Source: Tethya wilhelma | Taxonomy: Eukaryota > Porifera > Demospongiae > Tethyida > Tethyidae | NCBI GenBank assembly: GCA_964030475.1 | Contig: CAXIPT010000006.1 | Location: 1,004,354-1,068,353, forward strand | Direction of reading: 5' to 3' | Length of the DNA stretch: 64,000 bases | Shown: positions 1 to 11,963 of the stretch, piece by piece | Layout of the letters: each line of letters starts with the position of its first letter | Numbering within the stretch: position 1 is the first letter of the stretch | Notes under the pieces: generated by a model | Told to the model about the DNA's origin: nothing | The model's database searches: none | The model's input: only the letters and a program-made list of their open reading frames with translations | Translations under genes and position numbers: made by a program

Positions 1-206
1 TTCACTATCTTGATGTCTCGAGTCAACAGTCTGAATCATGTGACTTGGTTCACCAACACTTGACACAAGAAATCCAGCTAAAATGAAATAACAACCAATT
101 CTGCACACATGTACACATTAATGGTCTACCTATATAGAAGACCAGTCAGTTAACTTGTTATGAGTAACTGTATTAATATATCAAAAACAAATGAATCTAT
201 ACTAAC

Positions 207-561
207 CTGGAGCCATGGCCAACTGCTGACTGCCGACATGAAAGGACACAGCGGCCAGTGTCTTTTGAAGATCATCCAGAAGGTCTTTGTAAAACTCTCC
301 ATCCTTAGAAAGGACACCAATGAGCTTCTCATAGTTTGAAGGATTCTCCTCTACCTTTGCTGTTACAGCACTAACAAGACGACCAGCTCGCTGCTGCATT
401 GGAGATCCAACCAGATCGTTCATCTCGTCAAATAAAGCTCGAGAGATGAGACCTTCTGAGAGTAGACTAGCTGAGATACCTATCAAGTCGCATTTGAAGG
501 CAGATATCAGCTTGGGAGTGCATTTTACCAGGGTTAGGTACTTTGGTGTTGACACCGACAT
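207..561 (-). CDS. First exon of a CARD-like (death-fold) protein, rest off the left edge
   Basis: The exon starts at the ATG at 559-561 and ends at a GTTAGT donor just below 207. It encodes about 118 residues predicted as an all-helical bundle. It is clearly paralogous to the exon at 28571-28883: shared blocks include CDLIGIS, LLSE and ENPSNYEKLI, followed by GEFYxDLL. The hydrophobic spacing resembles CARD/death-fold domains, which in metazoans mediate assembly of immune or apoptotic signalling complexes. The assignment is from pattern, not from a profile search. By analogy with the paralogue, ankyrin repeats may follow downstream, outside the window. Confidence 0.6.
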
Positions 562-1595
562 CTTTGCCCCACATGGAAAAGGGACGATAAGCATGCATGT
601 AGACTTAACAACCATTTACCAATTACAGGCAACTGCACTACACTGTAAACATGAAGAAAGTGTTTGTCTCCTTCAAATTGCACCTATAGATGGATGTACG
701 TGGGTAAGAAAAACAGTAATATTATTATTGTAACATGTGCACAAATATAACTGATTTACTGTGTTATAGGATATTACTCCAAACTGATCATGATACACCG
801 TGGCACTCATGCAGTCCATGCACGCCACAATCTCTCTCTTCACCAATACTTCTACCACCACTATCCTGGAGCCTGGAGAGTCAAGATGCCTCAGGCAACA
901 CCCCAAACTGAAGAATTAATTCATACACAACATCCATTCTTCTAACATACCTGGCATGAGAGCATTTTGCCACCAATCAACCAAGGAACCATTCCGAGGC
1001 TCTAGTAAGATGGGATCACTGCCCATATGACTCCATCTTCTTGGCCAGGGTCCTATGTATGGGTGTGTTACCCCTCCAGGCAATGTCTACGGTCTGTGCA
1101 TGCTGGGTCTGCAAAATGTCTCAGATTTTGATAGATACTAGGTGTGTCGTACACCCAATCATAATGATCTTTTTCTGATTTTGATCTTAGTCTTCTGCGT
1201 GTGTTCTTCTCATCGACTCCATGTTCATCCTCTACACATACATGTACGTGAGACTATATTATATACTATTACTTCCAACTGTATCATGTATACCTTGTTT
1301 GTTTGTCATCTGTAGAAAGTTTGAAAAACTGATCCTGGTTTTGACACAGTGGGGAAGCTAAATAGTGATGGAAACCCACTGGTAAGATTAATATTGAAAG
1401 TTACTCTCTGTAATAATAAAAGTAACGTACATCTTCTGACCTTTGTACCTTGGAGTGGAGCTGAAAATACTGTTAGTTTCTCTCTGTCTCTGCAGACTAT
1501 CTTAGATGTTGCTAAGCAACGGAAAGAAGATAATAAGCCCCTTACTGCTACTCGTGCCTTTCCTGATGGCCTGTCCTTCTGTGCCAGCTGTGAGG

Positions 1596-1598
<3 letters not shown>

Positions 1599-1671
<73 letters not shown>

Positions 1672-1690
1672 ACACACAAACACACACACA
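1599..1690. repeat. (CT)n(CA)n microsatellite filling a short intron
   Basis: A CT run followed by a CA run occupies nearly the whole 97-base interval between two exons of the HIP14-like fragment and ends in the CACACAG acceptor. Confidence 0.9.
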
Positions 1691-1883
1691 GGTTGGATTC
1701 TATACTGAGCATTGGATCATGTTTCTCATAGTTTGTAATCTCCTCACTGGACTCTTTGCATTCACTGTGAGTCATATTAGTTACCACATCTAGCAGAATT
1801 ATTAGTTTCACTCTTTGCTGTTTTAAAATACAAACAGCTAAGAATTTAAATTTGACGATTTGCGCATGCACATAATACATTCA

Positions 1884-1985
1884 TATACGGCGCCCAAAAT
1901 ATTGACGGATTTAAATTTGACGATTTGGACTTTGACCGTCAAACCGTCAAATTAAAATCCCCATCAATATTTCCGGCTATACAGT
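1884..1985. mobile_element. Short inverted-repeat element (MITE-like)
   Basis: The two ends are imperfect inverted repeats: ATACGGCGCCCAAAATATTG at the left pairs with CAATATTTCCGGCTATAC at the right. Inner GACCGTCAAACCGTC blocks add to the palindrome. There is no coding capacity. It resembles other TAC(C)GTA-ended elements in this window. Confidence 0.55.
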
Positions 1986-2782
1986 ATTTTGATCATTCAT
2001 AATCTGTACTATTGTCATTTGTTTTTTTTTTCTCAGAATCTCTACTTCCAGTTGACTAACATCTCTAAGATGGAGACAATGCAACCTACTTTGACATGGC
2101 AGGAAGACCAGCCTACAAGGAGAAGAGGTAGGTGTCGTCATCAGTAATGTGAATTAAGCATTACTAATTGGAAATCACACATTTTAGCCGGGTCATGGAG
2201 AGCTTTAATTAGAATGACAGGCCTTTGGATTTGTGCCTAGAAATTGTTGATTTTGCCCAGGCATGCATGCATTGAGTTCATGTACTTAAAGAACAGATCA
2301 AGATTTCAGCAAAGTGAAGAGGCCTTTCAGACTACTATATGCATGCACTACTTACCATATGTCCCTAAATTTTTTTGACTTACCTCTAATTTGTCATGCT
2401 CTACGTAGCTCTCTGTAGTAAACATGGCTCCGGAATTGGGTTTGTCATGCAATGAAATCTTTTTATTATTCAGAGTTTATTGCAAGCTTATATATAGTTA
2501 CATATCTGAGTCATTCTCTTTAACCCTCATGCATGCATGCAGATGTCATGGTCTCTCTATGTTGACTCGTCTCAGACTCCTCCAAATGTTCTTCATGGAC
2601 TACCCAAGATGGTATCGGAGAAATATTCAATCTAACAGTACAGATAATGCTTGCTATCCCAGAACATATTCAGTTTGAATAAATTTATTATGATTATTTG
2701 GTGCAAAAATTTATAAAAACCATAAATCGGATCATATCCCTTACGTGTTATATTATATATGTAATACGAAATTTGTACACTA

Positions 2783-3208
2783 CTACAATATTATACAGCT
2801 CCTTTGGCTACTCGAACTGGGTTTATCTCTCTCATGCATGAGAGCAAGTTCAGTCTGTTTATCACTAGAGGAGGGCATAGGGAGGGTAGATGTGGGATAA
2901 TCACCAGAATAATCATCCTTCTTTTTAGATCTCTCTGTCACAGATGTCTGCTTTATGGGATACTGACCAGAATAATCATCCTTCTTTTTAGATCTCCCAT
3001 AGGTCAGAGTGTGAGATTGGGTCTTTTTATCTGTACTAGATGAGGACTCAGGGAGGTGAGTAGATATCTGCTCATGCTTTATGAGGGAAAGAGGATCATC
3101 CGAATCTTCCGTAGATCTCTCATGGAGAACTCTGAGAGCAAGAGATTGAGTCTCTTCATCCAGGGCAACACTATAATGGCTCCCTGTCCCAGAGAGGGTA
3201 GATGTCTG
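2783..3208 (-). CDS. Terminal exon, Ser-rich tail ending in a CIIL CaaX box
   Basis: The exon follows a TTTTATACAG acceptor (3209-3219 on the minus strand) and stops with TAG at 2783-2785. It encodes about 141 residues, rich in Ser, Thr and charged residues. Two near-identical copies of RSKKKDDYSGxYP occur in the middle, and poly-Ser stretches sit near the end. The last four residues are CIIL, a CaaX box; a final Leu usually favours geranylgeranylation and hence membrane anchoring. No upstream exon on this strand is recognisable before the gap at 4264, so the gene's N-terminus is missing. The tail style resembles the Ser-rich tails of the ankyrin genes at 21-29 kb. Confidence 0.55.
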   Translation of the reverse strand, partial: QTSTLSGTGSHYSVALDEETQSLALRVLHERSTEDSDDPLSLIKHEQISTHLPESSSSTDKKTQSHTLTYGRSKKKDDYSGQYPIKQTSVTERSKKKDDYSGDYPTSTLPMPSSSDKQTELALMHERDKPSSSSQRSCIIL

Positions 3209-3738
3209 CTGTATAAAACAAGTAGCATGCTGAGTCATGCATTATAATTACCTATTTCAATGGGGAAACAACTCATTAATAGGTATAACATGATCGTACC
3301 ATAATAATAATAATAATTATTGTGTAACACAAATTTGTGTTCGATGGGACAGTTGCAAATTTCCTAGGCCTATATATTATACTATTATAAATAATGATTA
3401 CGTACTCCATACATATTAATTTTGAACAGAAGCATATATATATCTTCCTTTAGACATAGATATTATACATACGTAGTGTATAATATCTATGCTTTAGAAT
3501 TATCATCATATAATTATAACCTAAATTATATTTGCATGGTGCCCCCATGCACCCTACTAAACCCAACAAGAAAGGCCTTGCATGGGCACCAGACTAAAAT
3601 TAAGCATGCATTTATGACAAGAAATCATAATAGTGTTACAACATTATACCTGAGCTTTGACTTTCAAAGAAGATTCCTTCTCCTTTCTTCTTTTTAATGC
3701 TATTTCTAACCACTAAAGATTAATCCATAATAATTATA

Positions 3739-3999
3739 CAAGTGAAAAAAACATTGAAAATGTAATGAGACATAGGAATGGCCAAATCGTAAAAAAGAAA
3801 GCAAACAAGATGCTTGAGTGTGTGCAGAATCATTCCTGTGTGGGCTGCATGTAGTACTCTCTTCCCATGGTGGGTCCCTCATGTTGCCCATAGGAATAAT
3901 TCTTTACACACTCAAGCAGCCATTCCATCTTGTTTGCTTTCTTTTTTACGATTTGGCCATTCCTATGTCTCATTACATTTTCAATGTTTTTTTCACTTG
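3739..3999. mobile_element. Near-perfect 260-bp foldback element
   Basis: The left arm (3739 to about 3850) is the inverted copy of the right arm (about 3885-3999). They match through the poly-A/poly-T block, the CATAGGAATGGCCAAATCG block and the CTTGAGTGTGTG block. The right arm carries a small insertion near 3918. The loop is only about 30 bases. No protein is encoded. It is a foldback or MITE-type element, and its transcript would form a long hairpin. Confidence 0.8.
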
Positions 4000-4485
4000 T
4001 TTGTTCTCATTTTTTCATAATTCTACATCACATTTGAGTTTGTGTGTATATGGTAGTTACTTGTACACTATCAGCATGGATATTATAGCTTATGCTATAA
4101 TCTATGCTATCAGTATAAAGTCATGGTGAAGCATCTCAGGAGGCTGGAGCTGTAGAGTCTATCTTACAAAATTTACTTGCTTTGCTCATCTTCTTATAAT
4201 GACAACTATGTAACAAAGTAGTCTATTCACCTCCTATTATTAAAGACTGAAAGGTACCGGTAANTGCCCTATGACGTTGTTTGTTAAACAATTGTAAATG
4301 CAGAATATACGCTTCTCTGTTAGAGCATGCTGGTTTTTCTACAGACAAAATAATTTACTAATTTTCCATTCCATGGAGACTATCTCCCTTCCGATCAGTA
4401 TTTCACTGAGACATGACTTTAAATTACTGAGAGGGAGAGAGCGTGGGAACGAGGCTATTCACGCAAATTACACATTTACACACAG

Positions 4486-4596
4486 TTTGGTGAAACAGGT
4501 CTTTTACTTGCTAGTTCTGCTGGTCATGTTGGAGTTGTTCAGGAGTTGATCAAAGCAGGAGCCAACCTTGATGCAAAGACTAGAGTGAGAATATTG

Positions 4597-4635
<39 letters not shown>

Positions 4636-4812
4636 CACACACACACATACACACACAGACACACATACACACACACACAGAGTGGTAAAACAGCTCTGAC
4701 AGCTGCTAGTTCTGCTGGTCATGTTGAAATTACTAAGGACTTGATCAAAGCTGGAGCCAACCTTGAAGCAAAGAATGTATGCATGATCTCAAACACTCAC
4801 AGACATGTCAGT

Positions 4813-4850
<38 letters not shown>

Positions 4851-5125
4851 AGTGAAACAGCACTTATACTTGCTAGTTCTGCTGGTCATGCTAAGGTTGT
4901 TCAGGAGTTGATCAAAGCAGGTGCCAACCTTGATGCAACGAATGCTGTGAGTATGCATGATCATTAGTATACATTGCCCGTAAAGTTTGTATGGTTTCTT
5001 TACTAGGGCATACACACATGCACACACAGTTTGGTGAAACAGCTCTGTTAGTTGCTAGTTCCGCTGGTCATGTGGAGATAGTTAAAGAATTAACTGATGC
5101 AGGAGCCAATCTCAATGGAAAGGAT
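4486..5125 (+). CDS. Orphan block of four single-repeat ankyrin exons
   Basis: Four exons (4486-4584, 4681-4776, 4848-4946, 5030-5125) each encode one 32-33-residue ankyrin repeat of the type ETALxxASSAGHxxxVxELIKAGANL. All start in phase 0 after CACAG acceptors and end at GTGAGN/GTATGC donors. The introns consist largely of CA repeats. No start, stop or other domain is visible: the block lies between the gaps at 4264 and 5470. It is closely related to the minus-strand ankyrin exons at 22-27 kb. It is either an internal part of a gene broken by assembly gaps or a relic of exon shuffling. Confidence 0.7.
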
Positions 5126-5470
5126 GTGAGCTAGTGGTATCATTTTTTTTTCCATTCATGCATGGCATACTTTTGGCTTGGGTATAATAGCTGAGATTGA
5201 TTTCGATAATTAAAGTGTGTGGTCAATAATTAATTCATATTAGGTGCATATAATGATAAAATTGTATGCATATAATGCATACTCAGAAATGTTGCATGAC
5301 AGTTTGATAGTGGTCGAAATTTAAATTGCTTGAGTAACTAAATCCAGTTAAAAGATAAGTTTTACACATGGATGTGCATCACTATAATAGTAATGTGGAG
5401 CTATGTATGTTATGTAATTTATTATTCAGTATTAATTTTACATTGCTTATTCAATAAATTATGAGTCGCN

Positions 5471-5982
5471 CCGATACCATCTTGGGTAGTCCATGAAGAA
5501 CATTTGAAGGAGTCTGAGACGAGTCAAAACAGAGAAACCTTGCTTGTTCCTAAGAGGGGGGGGGAATGTTGACGTTTTGTTGTTGTTGTTGATTTTAATC
5601 TTAAGAAAACTAACCTTTTGGTGTTGAAAGCAGCTCTGCCCGCTATGTCAAAGAAAGTTGTTTCCATTCTTGAGACATTTCTCACTTGAGATAAAAAGTT
5701 CTGTATCACAAAAGAGTTGACAACACCAAAGGGTAATAAATTCAAACCAACACATGTTGTGTGTGACTACACCATAATAATAATTATATTGTACAAACAG
5801 GTTGCTGTTTTTTTTGCATAACTATCTTTAAAAAGATTTCCTTACCAAGAAACAGAACACCATCGTGATGCTATTAGCAACAATGAGCAGCATGATCCAA
5901 TGCTCTGTGGTGAATCCAGCCTGTGCATAGAAACACACAATACAGAGTAGCATGAATGCCTGAGCATTATATAGAACTGAAT

Positions 5983-6016
<34 letters not shown>

Positions 6017-9000
6017 ACCACAAAGATGTCAAACCAACTGTTAGATCCTATAACTTTCCCAATACCTAAAACAAGAAAAAAAAAAAAAAGTTACTTAACT
6101 CATGAAAAAATTACATAACCTCAAAATTAATAATCAATAATTGTTCTATTTTATAATATTATACATGCAACTTTCGTATGTTGCTTACATGCAAATCCCT
6201 CCCATAAGAAGAGGAAGTTGTCGAATCCAACGGCAAGAGTGAAGAGGACAAAGAGACGATGATTGTTGTAGCCGACACACCTGGTCATCCACATGCAATG
6301 GTGGTCAAATCCTCTGCAACAACCTTCACACAACTTGCAGTGTTTAGTCCTCTCTGGCACCACAATCTAGAAAGAGAGAGCACACGAAAAAGTACTTCAC
6401 ACATGAAAACACGATATTATTGTATTATATTATTACTATACTAGGATACAGCTGATCTTGTAGTATTTTGCCAATACTTTTTCATGTACTCTTTCAAATA
6501 ATTCTTAACTCTTTTTTACTATGAATACGTTTCTAGATGCTTTCACGATATATATATATATATAGTCTGCCACTCATATAGACGTACAGGTAAGACCTGA
6601 GAATCACAGTTTAATCACTAGATTAGCTTTCCATTAGAAGGTGACTATCAAGCTAACTAAATGGCAATTTCTTTGTAAGAATATTGACTCATATTGTAAT
6701 GAATCACATGAAATGAAACTTGGTCTATAAACCCACCTCACAGTTCACACAAAAGACAAGTTTATCGGGACTTCCGTGGATGCCATCTTTCTTCTTCTTC
6801 GTGAGAGAATCCTCCGGTTCCTCTTCTTCTTCATCCTCCTCCCAGTTTATGCATCCCTGTCTCGCCACGTCCGATATGCTCTGAATTTTTTTGCAAATAT
6901 GATTTCCAATTAAGTGAAAGTAATATTTAAACCCGTTTTGCTTTCCAATTTAGTGAAACTGGTGATAATTCAGACCCACGTAAATATGTACAGTAATATC
7001 ATTATTTGCTTGACATTGCCTAGCAATCAAATATTTGCTATGGAATCGCCCCCAGACTTAGTCTACTGGATGGGTGGATAAAGGTGATAAGCACCCAAAG
7101 GGTTAACAAACAAACAACATGGTACTGTATAACGATTGAGCCATCACTGTGAGCAATAGAGAGGAAACACAAGAAAGTTATCAGCTTGGAAACAAGTCAC
7201 ACAATCATATGTACAAACTATGCATGTATATACTGATTCACTGACAGAATGTACATCCAAATGTTATATGCATAGAAACCTTTTCTAGAAACAGCTACAA
7301 AGGTAGAGGGAGTACCAATCCATTGAAATATTCACAGCTTGAGATAACAATACCATGAATGTACATCATATTCATAGCTTCAATGACTAACAACCCACAC
7401 TACACAAGCAAATAAAAAGGCGGCAAAGCTTTTCTCAGTACTTAATCCCTAGCAAAAAAGGCTCCAAAATGCAACCTATAACTTGCCACACCCTTCAAAC
7501 CAAATGGTGCGCCAAAAATGTTTAATGAGCAAAAAAAGGGCGGCAAAATTATTCTCAATACTCCCCTAGCAACGAAAAAGGCTCCAAAAATGTAAGTAAT
7601 CCTTGCCACACCCACAAATCAAAAAGTGCGCCAAAATGTCTAATGAGCAAAAAAGGCGGCAAAAATTTGCTATCATCAAATCTAGGATGGTATGAATATC
7701 ATCAGAAGGTAATGAATGGCAACTGGGTGTAACCAAGTGTAGAAAGATACAGGAGCAAAACAACAAACATTACAGCACCACACCAATCCAGGACAGGATT
7801 GGTGAGCAATTTGCATATTATACAATATATGTCACACATTGGAAAGGTATAATAAACCTTCTATTAGTGGCATCCAATGAAATATGGTCCCAAGCATAAT
7901 AAATTATAAATTATTGCAAGGGAATAAAAGCTTGTACACACAACCTCACTTCAGTTAATGCACATACATGTATGCCACTCGATCAGAAAAGTATGGCCAG
8001 TGTCGCCTCGCACCCAGGCTCCCCTTTGACTTTTGAATAAAAGGTCAATGGGTGAAAGGTCAAAGAGGAGCCTGGGTATGGGACTATGCCCAGTACAAAC
8101 ATCTGAATGAAACACATAACTTAAAAACACACACATAATGTGGGTACATCATTAACATAACCTTTGCTACTAAAAACTTACAAGAAACTCAATGGGCAAT
8201 GTGATGAATGTATAATGTGTACTGAGCACAGTACAATATGATACTGGTTACTGCATGTACACACTTACCAGTGGTTTCCCATCGCTGCCTATCTTTCCAA
8301 CTTTATCATAACCAGGATCAGTCAACTTGAACTTACTGTACATGTGCAATGAAATAGAATTGATATCATGAGAAATGATACTAACACTAACACAAACTAC
8401 TGATAGTCAAATCGATACTGATATTGACACTAACAAACTGATAGTGATTGATATTGATATTGATCACTTACAAGAAGAGGTAGGTGGCAAAGAGCGAGTT
8501 GATTGTGAGAATGATAAATCTGAACATGTTATCAGGCCACAGTCGTACACTCGGCAGTCAAAGAATGCAACATTTATAATCATCTTAAAAAATCAAATAA
8601 ACCCTCCACGATTGACTCTCAACATAGCACAAAATCCACCATATCATGACAAAAACTCCAATAGTCTCCTACATACATACAAACATATGTACCCTCTAGA
8701 AGCACTTTGATAACCTTTTTTACATAGGCTACAAACACACAATTGTCATGCTTGGTTTTGTACGTATCCTGGGTCCCCATCTTATAATAATGAAATGCAA
8801 ATACATACATGTACATGTACTCAAAACTACAGGCTGAGCAGATGAAAAAAAAAATACTCTCTTATAGGTATAGTAAAACTTTCCCATTTAAAGGATATTA
8901 GGTAATATTGCAAAGAAGTGACAGAGTGTGGTGTGTGCCACGCCCAGCACCAGTGCTCCCATCATGGTGGGGTTCTCCCAGCCAGCATCGTGGGGGATTC

Positions 9001-9116
9001 GATGGAGCGTGATGGGGAGGAAGAGACCGGGTACTGCCATGAAGAGGGCCAGGACAAAACCAACGGGTTGTTTGATGTGAGAGAAGAGATAGAGGCCGAA
9101 TGTGAGGAAAATACCT

Positions 9117-9183
<67 letters not shown>

Positions 9184-11716
9184 GCCTGTCACTGTGTGAG
9201 TATGTACTGTAAGCAACTACAATCTAAATATGTTGTAGCATGGGTAGAAATTACAGTTTTGACGAGATAGAAAATGTCTGGTGCTTGAAAGTACAGTATA
9301 AAAAACTTTCTTTAGGCCAATTCTCTACAGATTGCACATTTTTGTGTATCAGGCTTTCTTTCTTTTTGTATTTTTGTATCACTTTGGGCAGAATAAGCCT
9401 ATAGGCTACAGCTAGTGAAGTTTACGTCCATGTAGCTTGTTAGTGCACATATGAGTATGACTGTGTGAGTGACTCACCAGGCAATAAGAACCAGAGCACC
9501 CAACAACCCCATGGGATGAACTTCATGTACTTTGGTACCAGTTCCCACGTCTCTAGTTTCCGTGCCAACACCTTGTGTGCCCGGGCAGTGCTACGAGCGG
9601 CCAGCCCGTGAGGTGTGTTCTTATTAGAATCCCTCGACTTGAGGAGCTTAGGCAACCTCTTCTGAGTGCTGTTGAGGATTATCCACGCCAACTTGCTACA
9701 TTGGAACGGTGTGGGGAAAAAGAAAATACAAAAATACATAAATTGCAAAATTTAAATGACCAGTATTAAGTTGGGAAGTAATATACATGATTAGGTAGAG
9801 GTATTGCATACTTAATTTTTTAAATTTATGCTAGATAAACAAAAATGGCAATTTGTGAGCTAGTGAGACCGTTGTGCTTATACATTTAATAATGTAGCAG
9901 TGGTCTCAGTCAGTTGTTTGGAATAAACTACGTAGCTTCCACCTCCATTTCTCGTCTGAGGGGCATTGGTTACAATGTTACGTATAATGAAATAAGTATA
10001 TGTAATACACAATGTCATGAACTGTACCTGTTTCCTGTCTTCACTGCCATGTGTAGAGCATTGTACTTTTGGTTGTTAGCATCAGTCACATTACATCTCT
10101 GTATAGAGAACACACACACACACACACACACTCATAAACATGTAATACTATTAGACCTATAAGTCATACATATACTGTGTGCATTTACAATGGAAACAAC
10201 GACCGCGAAAGGTAGTAGTCATAAAAAAACAAACAAACTAAAAGCAGATGGCTTCCATTAAATTCTAGTAGCTAAATACGCAAAATTAATGGCCTGGGAG
10301 CGAGGCTAGAGCCTAGGTAGAAACGACAATAGCTTTGTCAAGAAAACATTATTGAATATAATTATAGCCTTATACTCTTTTTCTGAGGAGATATGAGACA
10401 GTGTCCAGATGTTGGTTGATGATAGCCAAGTGCAAGGCAGAGTTGCCCCTGAGGTAATGAATGTACATAATTCATAAGGGGAGGAGTTTGAGAGAGCACT
10501 AAATAATTTTGATGAACAGGAACTTACTCATTGTCACTGACTCTGAAATCTGTTTCTTTGTCTATTGATGACAGGTAGTGAAGTATGTGCCTGAATAAAT
10601 GAATTGTAACATGTCATGGCATGATGCTAGAAACAAAACAAAAACATCACAAACGGTCATAGAACGTCATAAAACCATAGATAATATACTCCGGCTATCT
10701 ATGATAAAACGTCACGCATTTTATTTTTAGTAACAAAACAGCACTTATATAGCGACACAATTCCTTTAAAGTAGCTACTTACGCAGCTCCTGCCTTGGCA
10801 GCATGGTGTATAGCTCCCTGCCCATTCTCATCCACAGCCTTCAAGTCAGCACCCTGTTCAGCAAGGAGATGAACAGCATAGAGACTTCCACCCTGGTGGG
10901 AAGGAAATGAATACAGTAACATGGGTGAGATAATAGACAATATTAATTTTATGGTAATGGACAAGATTCACTCAGGAGTCGGACTGTGCTCCTACTAGCT
11001 TCGTTCCCAGGCTCCTCCTTCCATGTTCCTACAGAACTAGCATCAAACTAGAGCTAGGGAATGTCTTCTTGTAAAAGAATACAAATAACTGCATGGCTTC
11101 ACAAACAATAACAATCATTGTATAGCAAAGATAAAGGAAGACTGGCTTAAGTAGAAATCACACACAACCCAACATTGTATTCAGTGGAGTGAAATCAGTA
11201 CAAAGATTGCATATCAACTGGTTGTTAAGTTACCGATCGGTCTCAAAAACAAATATTCATACATTTCACATGACTATCCCAACACACACCACTAGTGATA
11301 CCCTTTAATAATACCATATCTACACCCTTGCTAACCTGACAAGCTAGTAGCAGTGGTGTCTCTCCCATATTCCCCTTGGCTTCCAGATCACTGCCACGGT
11401 CGATCAACAACTTCATCAGCCGACAGTGGCCCCTACGAGATGCAATGTGCAGGGGGGTATGACCACTAACCTGATCTACAAACCCCACACACAGGGGGTC
11501 AGCTAAAATGAGCGATTCCACAGATGCCAAGTTGACACTGATATCAGAGATTGCAGATAGCAGTTTAGCTCCACTGCTCTGTGGAGTTGTGAGGCTGTGA
11601 GGGGTGGAAGGGTGAGGCTGGTGACCCTCTCCTGAAGAAGAAGCAGCTGAGGTTGTAGAAGTCTTGCCATCATGATGGTCTTCAGCTCCTCCTAGATTGA
11701 CTAATGTGAACTCCAT
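5471..11716 (-). CDS. HIP14-like ankyrin-repeat DHHC palmitoyltransferase
   Basis: Fifteen exons are supported: 11336-11716, 10783-10892, 10528-10590, 10376-10448, 10028-10098, 9478-9695, 8899-9114, 8472-8544, 8269-8335, 6737-6880, 6189-6366, 6019-6065, 5846-5920, 5615-5700 and 5471-5549 (cut by the gap at 5470). The roughly 628 residues seen match the length of HIP14/ZDHHC17 (about 630). Order: N-terminal ankyrin repeats (HTPLHIASRRGH, GNSALHLAI), transmembrane helices, an acidic insert (EEDEEEEEPED) in exon 10, the cysteine-rich core FCVNCE...KHCKLCEGCCRGFDHHC with CVGYNNHRLF, then further helices. DHHC enzymes S-acylate proteins in Golgi or vesicle membranes through the DHHC cysteine; ankyrin repeats recruit substrates. 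It shares a short divergent promoter region with its plus-strand paralogue. Confidence 0.88.
7412..7670. repeat. About 118-bp tandem repeat, 2.2 copies
   Basis: Units beginning AAAAAGGCGGCAAA at about 7414, 7533 and 7650 share GGCTCCAAAA, CTTGCCACACCC and GTGCGCCAAAA blocks. The repeat lies in the large intron between the 8269-8335 and 6737-6880 exons of the palmitoyltransferase gene. Nothing else is recognised in that intron. Confidence 0.75.
8012..8077. mobile_element. Foldback relic of the CCCAGGCTCC family
   Basis: ACCCAGGCTCCCCTTTGAC is followed about 30 bases later by its inverted form GTCAAAGAGGAGCCTGGGT. The same core occurs in the longer hairpin at 17141-17209 and as single arms near 10290, 11000, 27255 and 61720. 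Confidence 0.6.
8545..8898 (-). other. Probable U12-type AT-AC intron (minus gene)
   Basis: The intron begins ATATCCTTT right after the codon for Pro of FFAILP, an exact match to the U12 5' splice-site consensus, and there is no GT donor nearby. It ends TGTAC before GACTGTGG. A branch-like TTCTTTGAC lies about 13 bases upstream of the AC. The resulting exon (73 nt) has the same length and phase as exon 8 of the plus-strand paralogue, which has ATATCCTCT at the same place. Confidence 0.75.
9119..9186. repeat. (GT)n microsatellite
   Basis: This is a long GT run. On the minus strand it is the CA tract directly upstream of the CACCAG acceptor of exon 7. Confidence 0.9.
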
Positions 11717-11963
11717 CTGCAAATAGCCGTCTGATTTCAAGTAAATTCAATTCTCCACGAAAATGCACATTTCAACCACAACGTGGGTCCCTCCTTAGAG
11801 TTCAAAGTACAATCACAAATGAAAAGAATGACATCATAGAATTTTTCGAATTTTAGGCGGGGCTCGTTGCAAAGCATGACCTTTCAACTTATATGGTGTG
11901 CGTTAAATAGAAACAACCCTCCCACCCTGTTGCCGAAAAGAACTCAGGTAAACGTGCTCCAAG
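11717..11963. promoter_or_regulatory. Shared bidirectional promoter between paired HIP14-like genes
   Basis: Only about 247 bases separate the two ATGs of the divergent paralogues (minus ATG at 11714-11716, plus ATG at 11964). Both 5' untranslated regions and both promoters must fit here unless upstream non-coding exons exist. No TATA box is obvious. The minus-strand ATG follows TTTGCAG, so an upstream non-coding exon is possible for that gene. Confidence 0.55.

Larger units (their letters stand above)
836..2678 (+). pseudogene. Rearranged 3' fragment of a HIP14-like gene
   Basis: This stretch matches exons of the plus-strand gene at 11964-17537. Bases 836-902 match the first part of exon 6 (13607-13818), but 908-1098 match the rest of that exon in reverse orientation. 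From about 1150 the order resumes: a transmembrane exon, then an exon at about 1314 with one A fewer than its copy at 15410 (frameshift). Exons follow at 1496-1594, 1692-1766, about 2037-2128 (three extra bases) and 2544-2678, ending in the same C-terminus. The two DHHC zinc-finger exons are absent between 1594 and 1692, where there is only a CT/CA repeat. The inversion and frameshift indicate a non-functional duplicate, although misassembly is possible. Confidence 0.75.

Noticed and set aside
446..733. Plus-strand 95-residue frame
   Set aside because: It is antisense to the CARD-like exon and shows no splice or homology support.
1306..1880. Open frames made of Cys-Val, His-Thr, Ser-Leu or Arg-Glu dipeptides here and at similar microsatellites across the window
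   Set aside because: They are translations of CA/GT and CT/GA repeats with no other coding signal.
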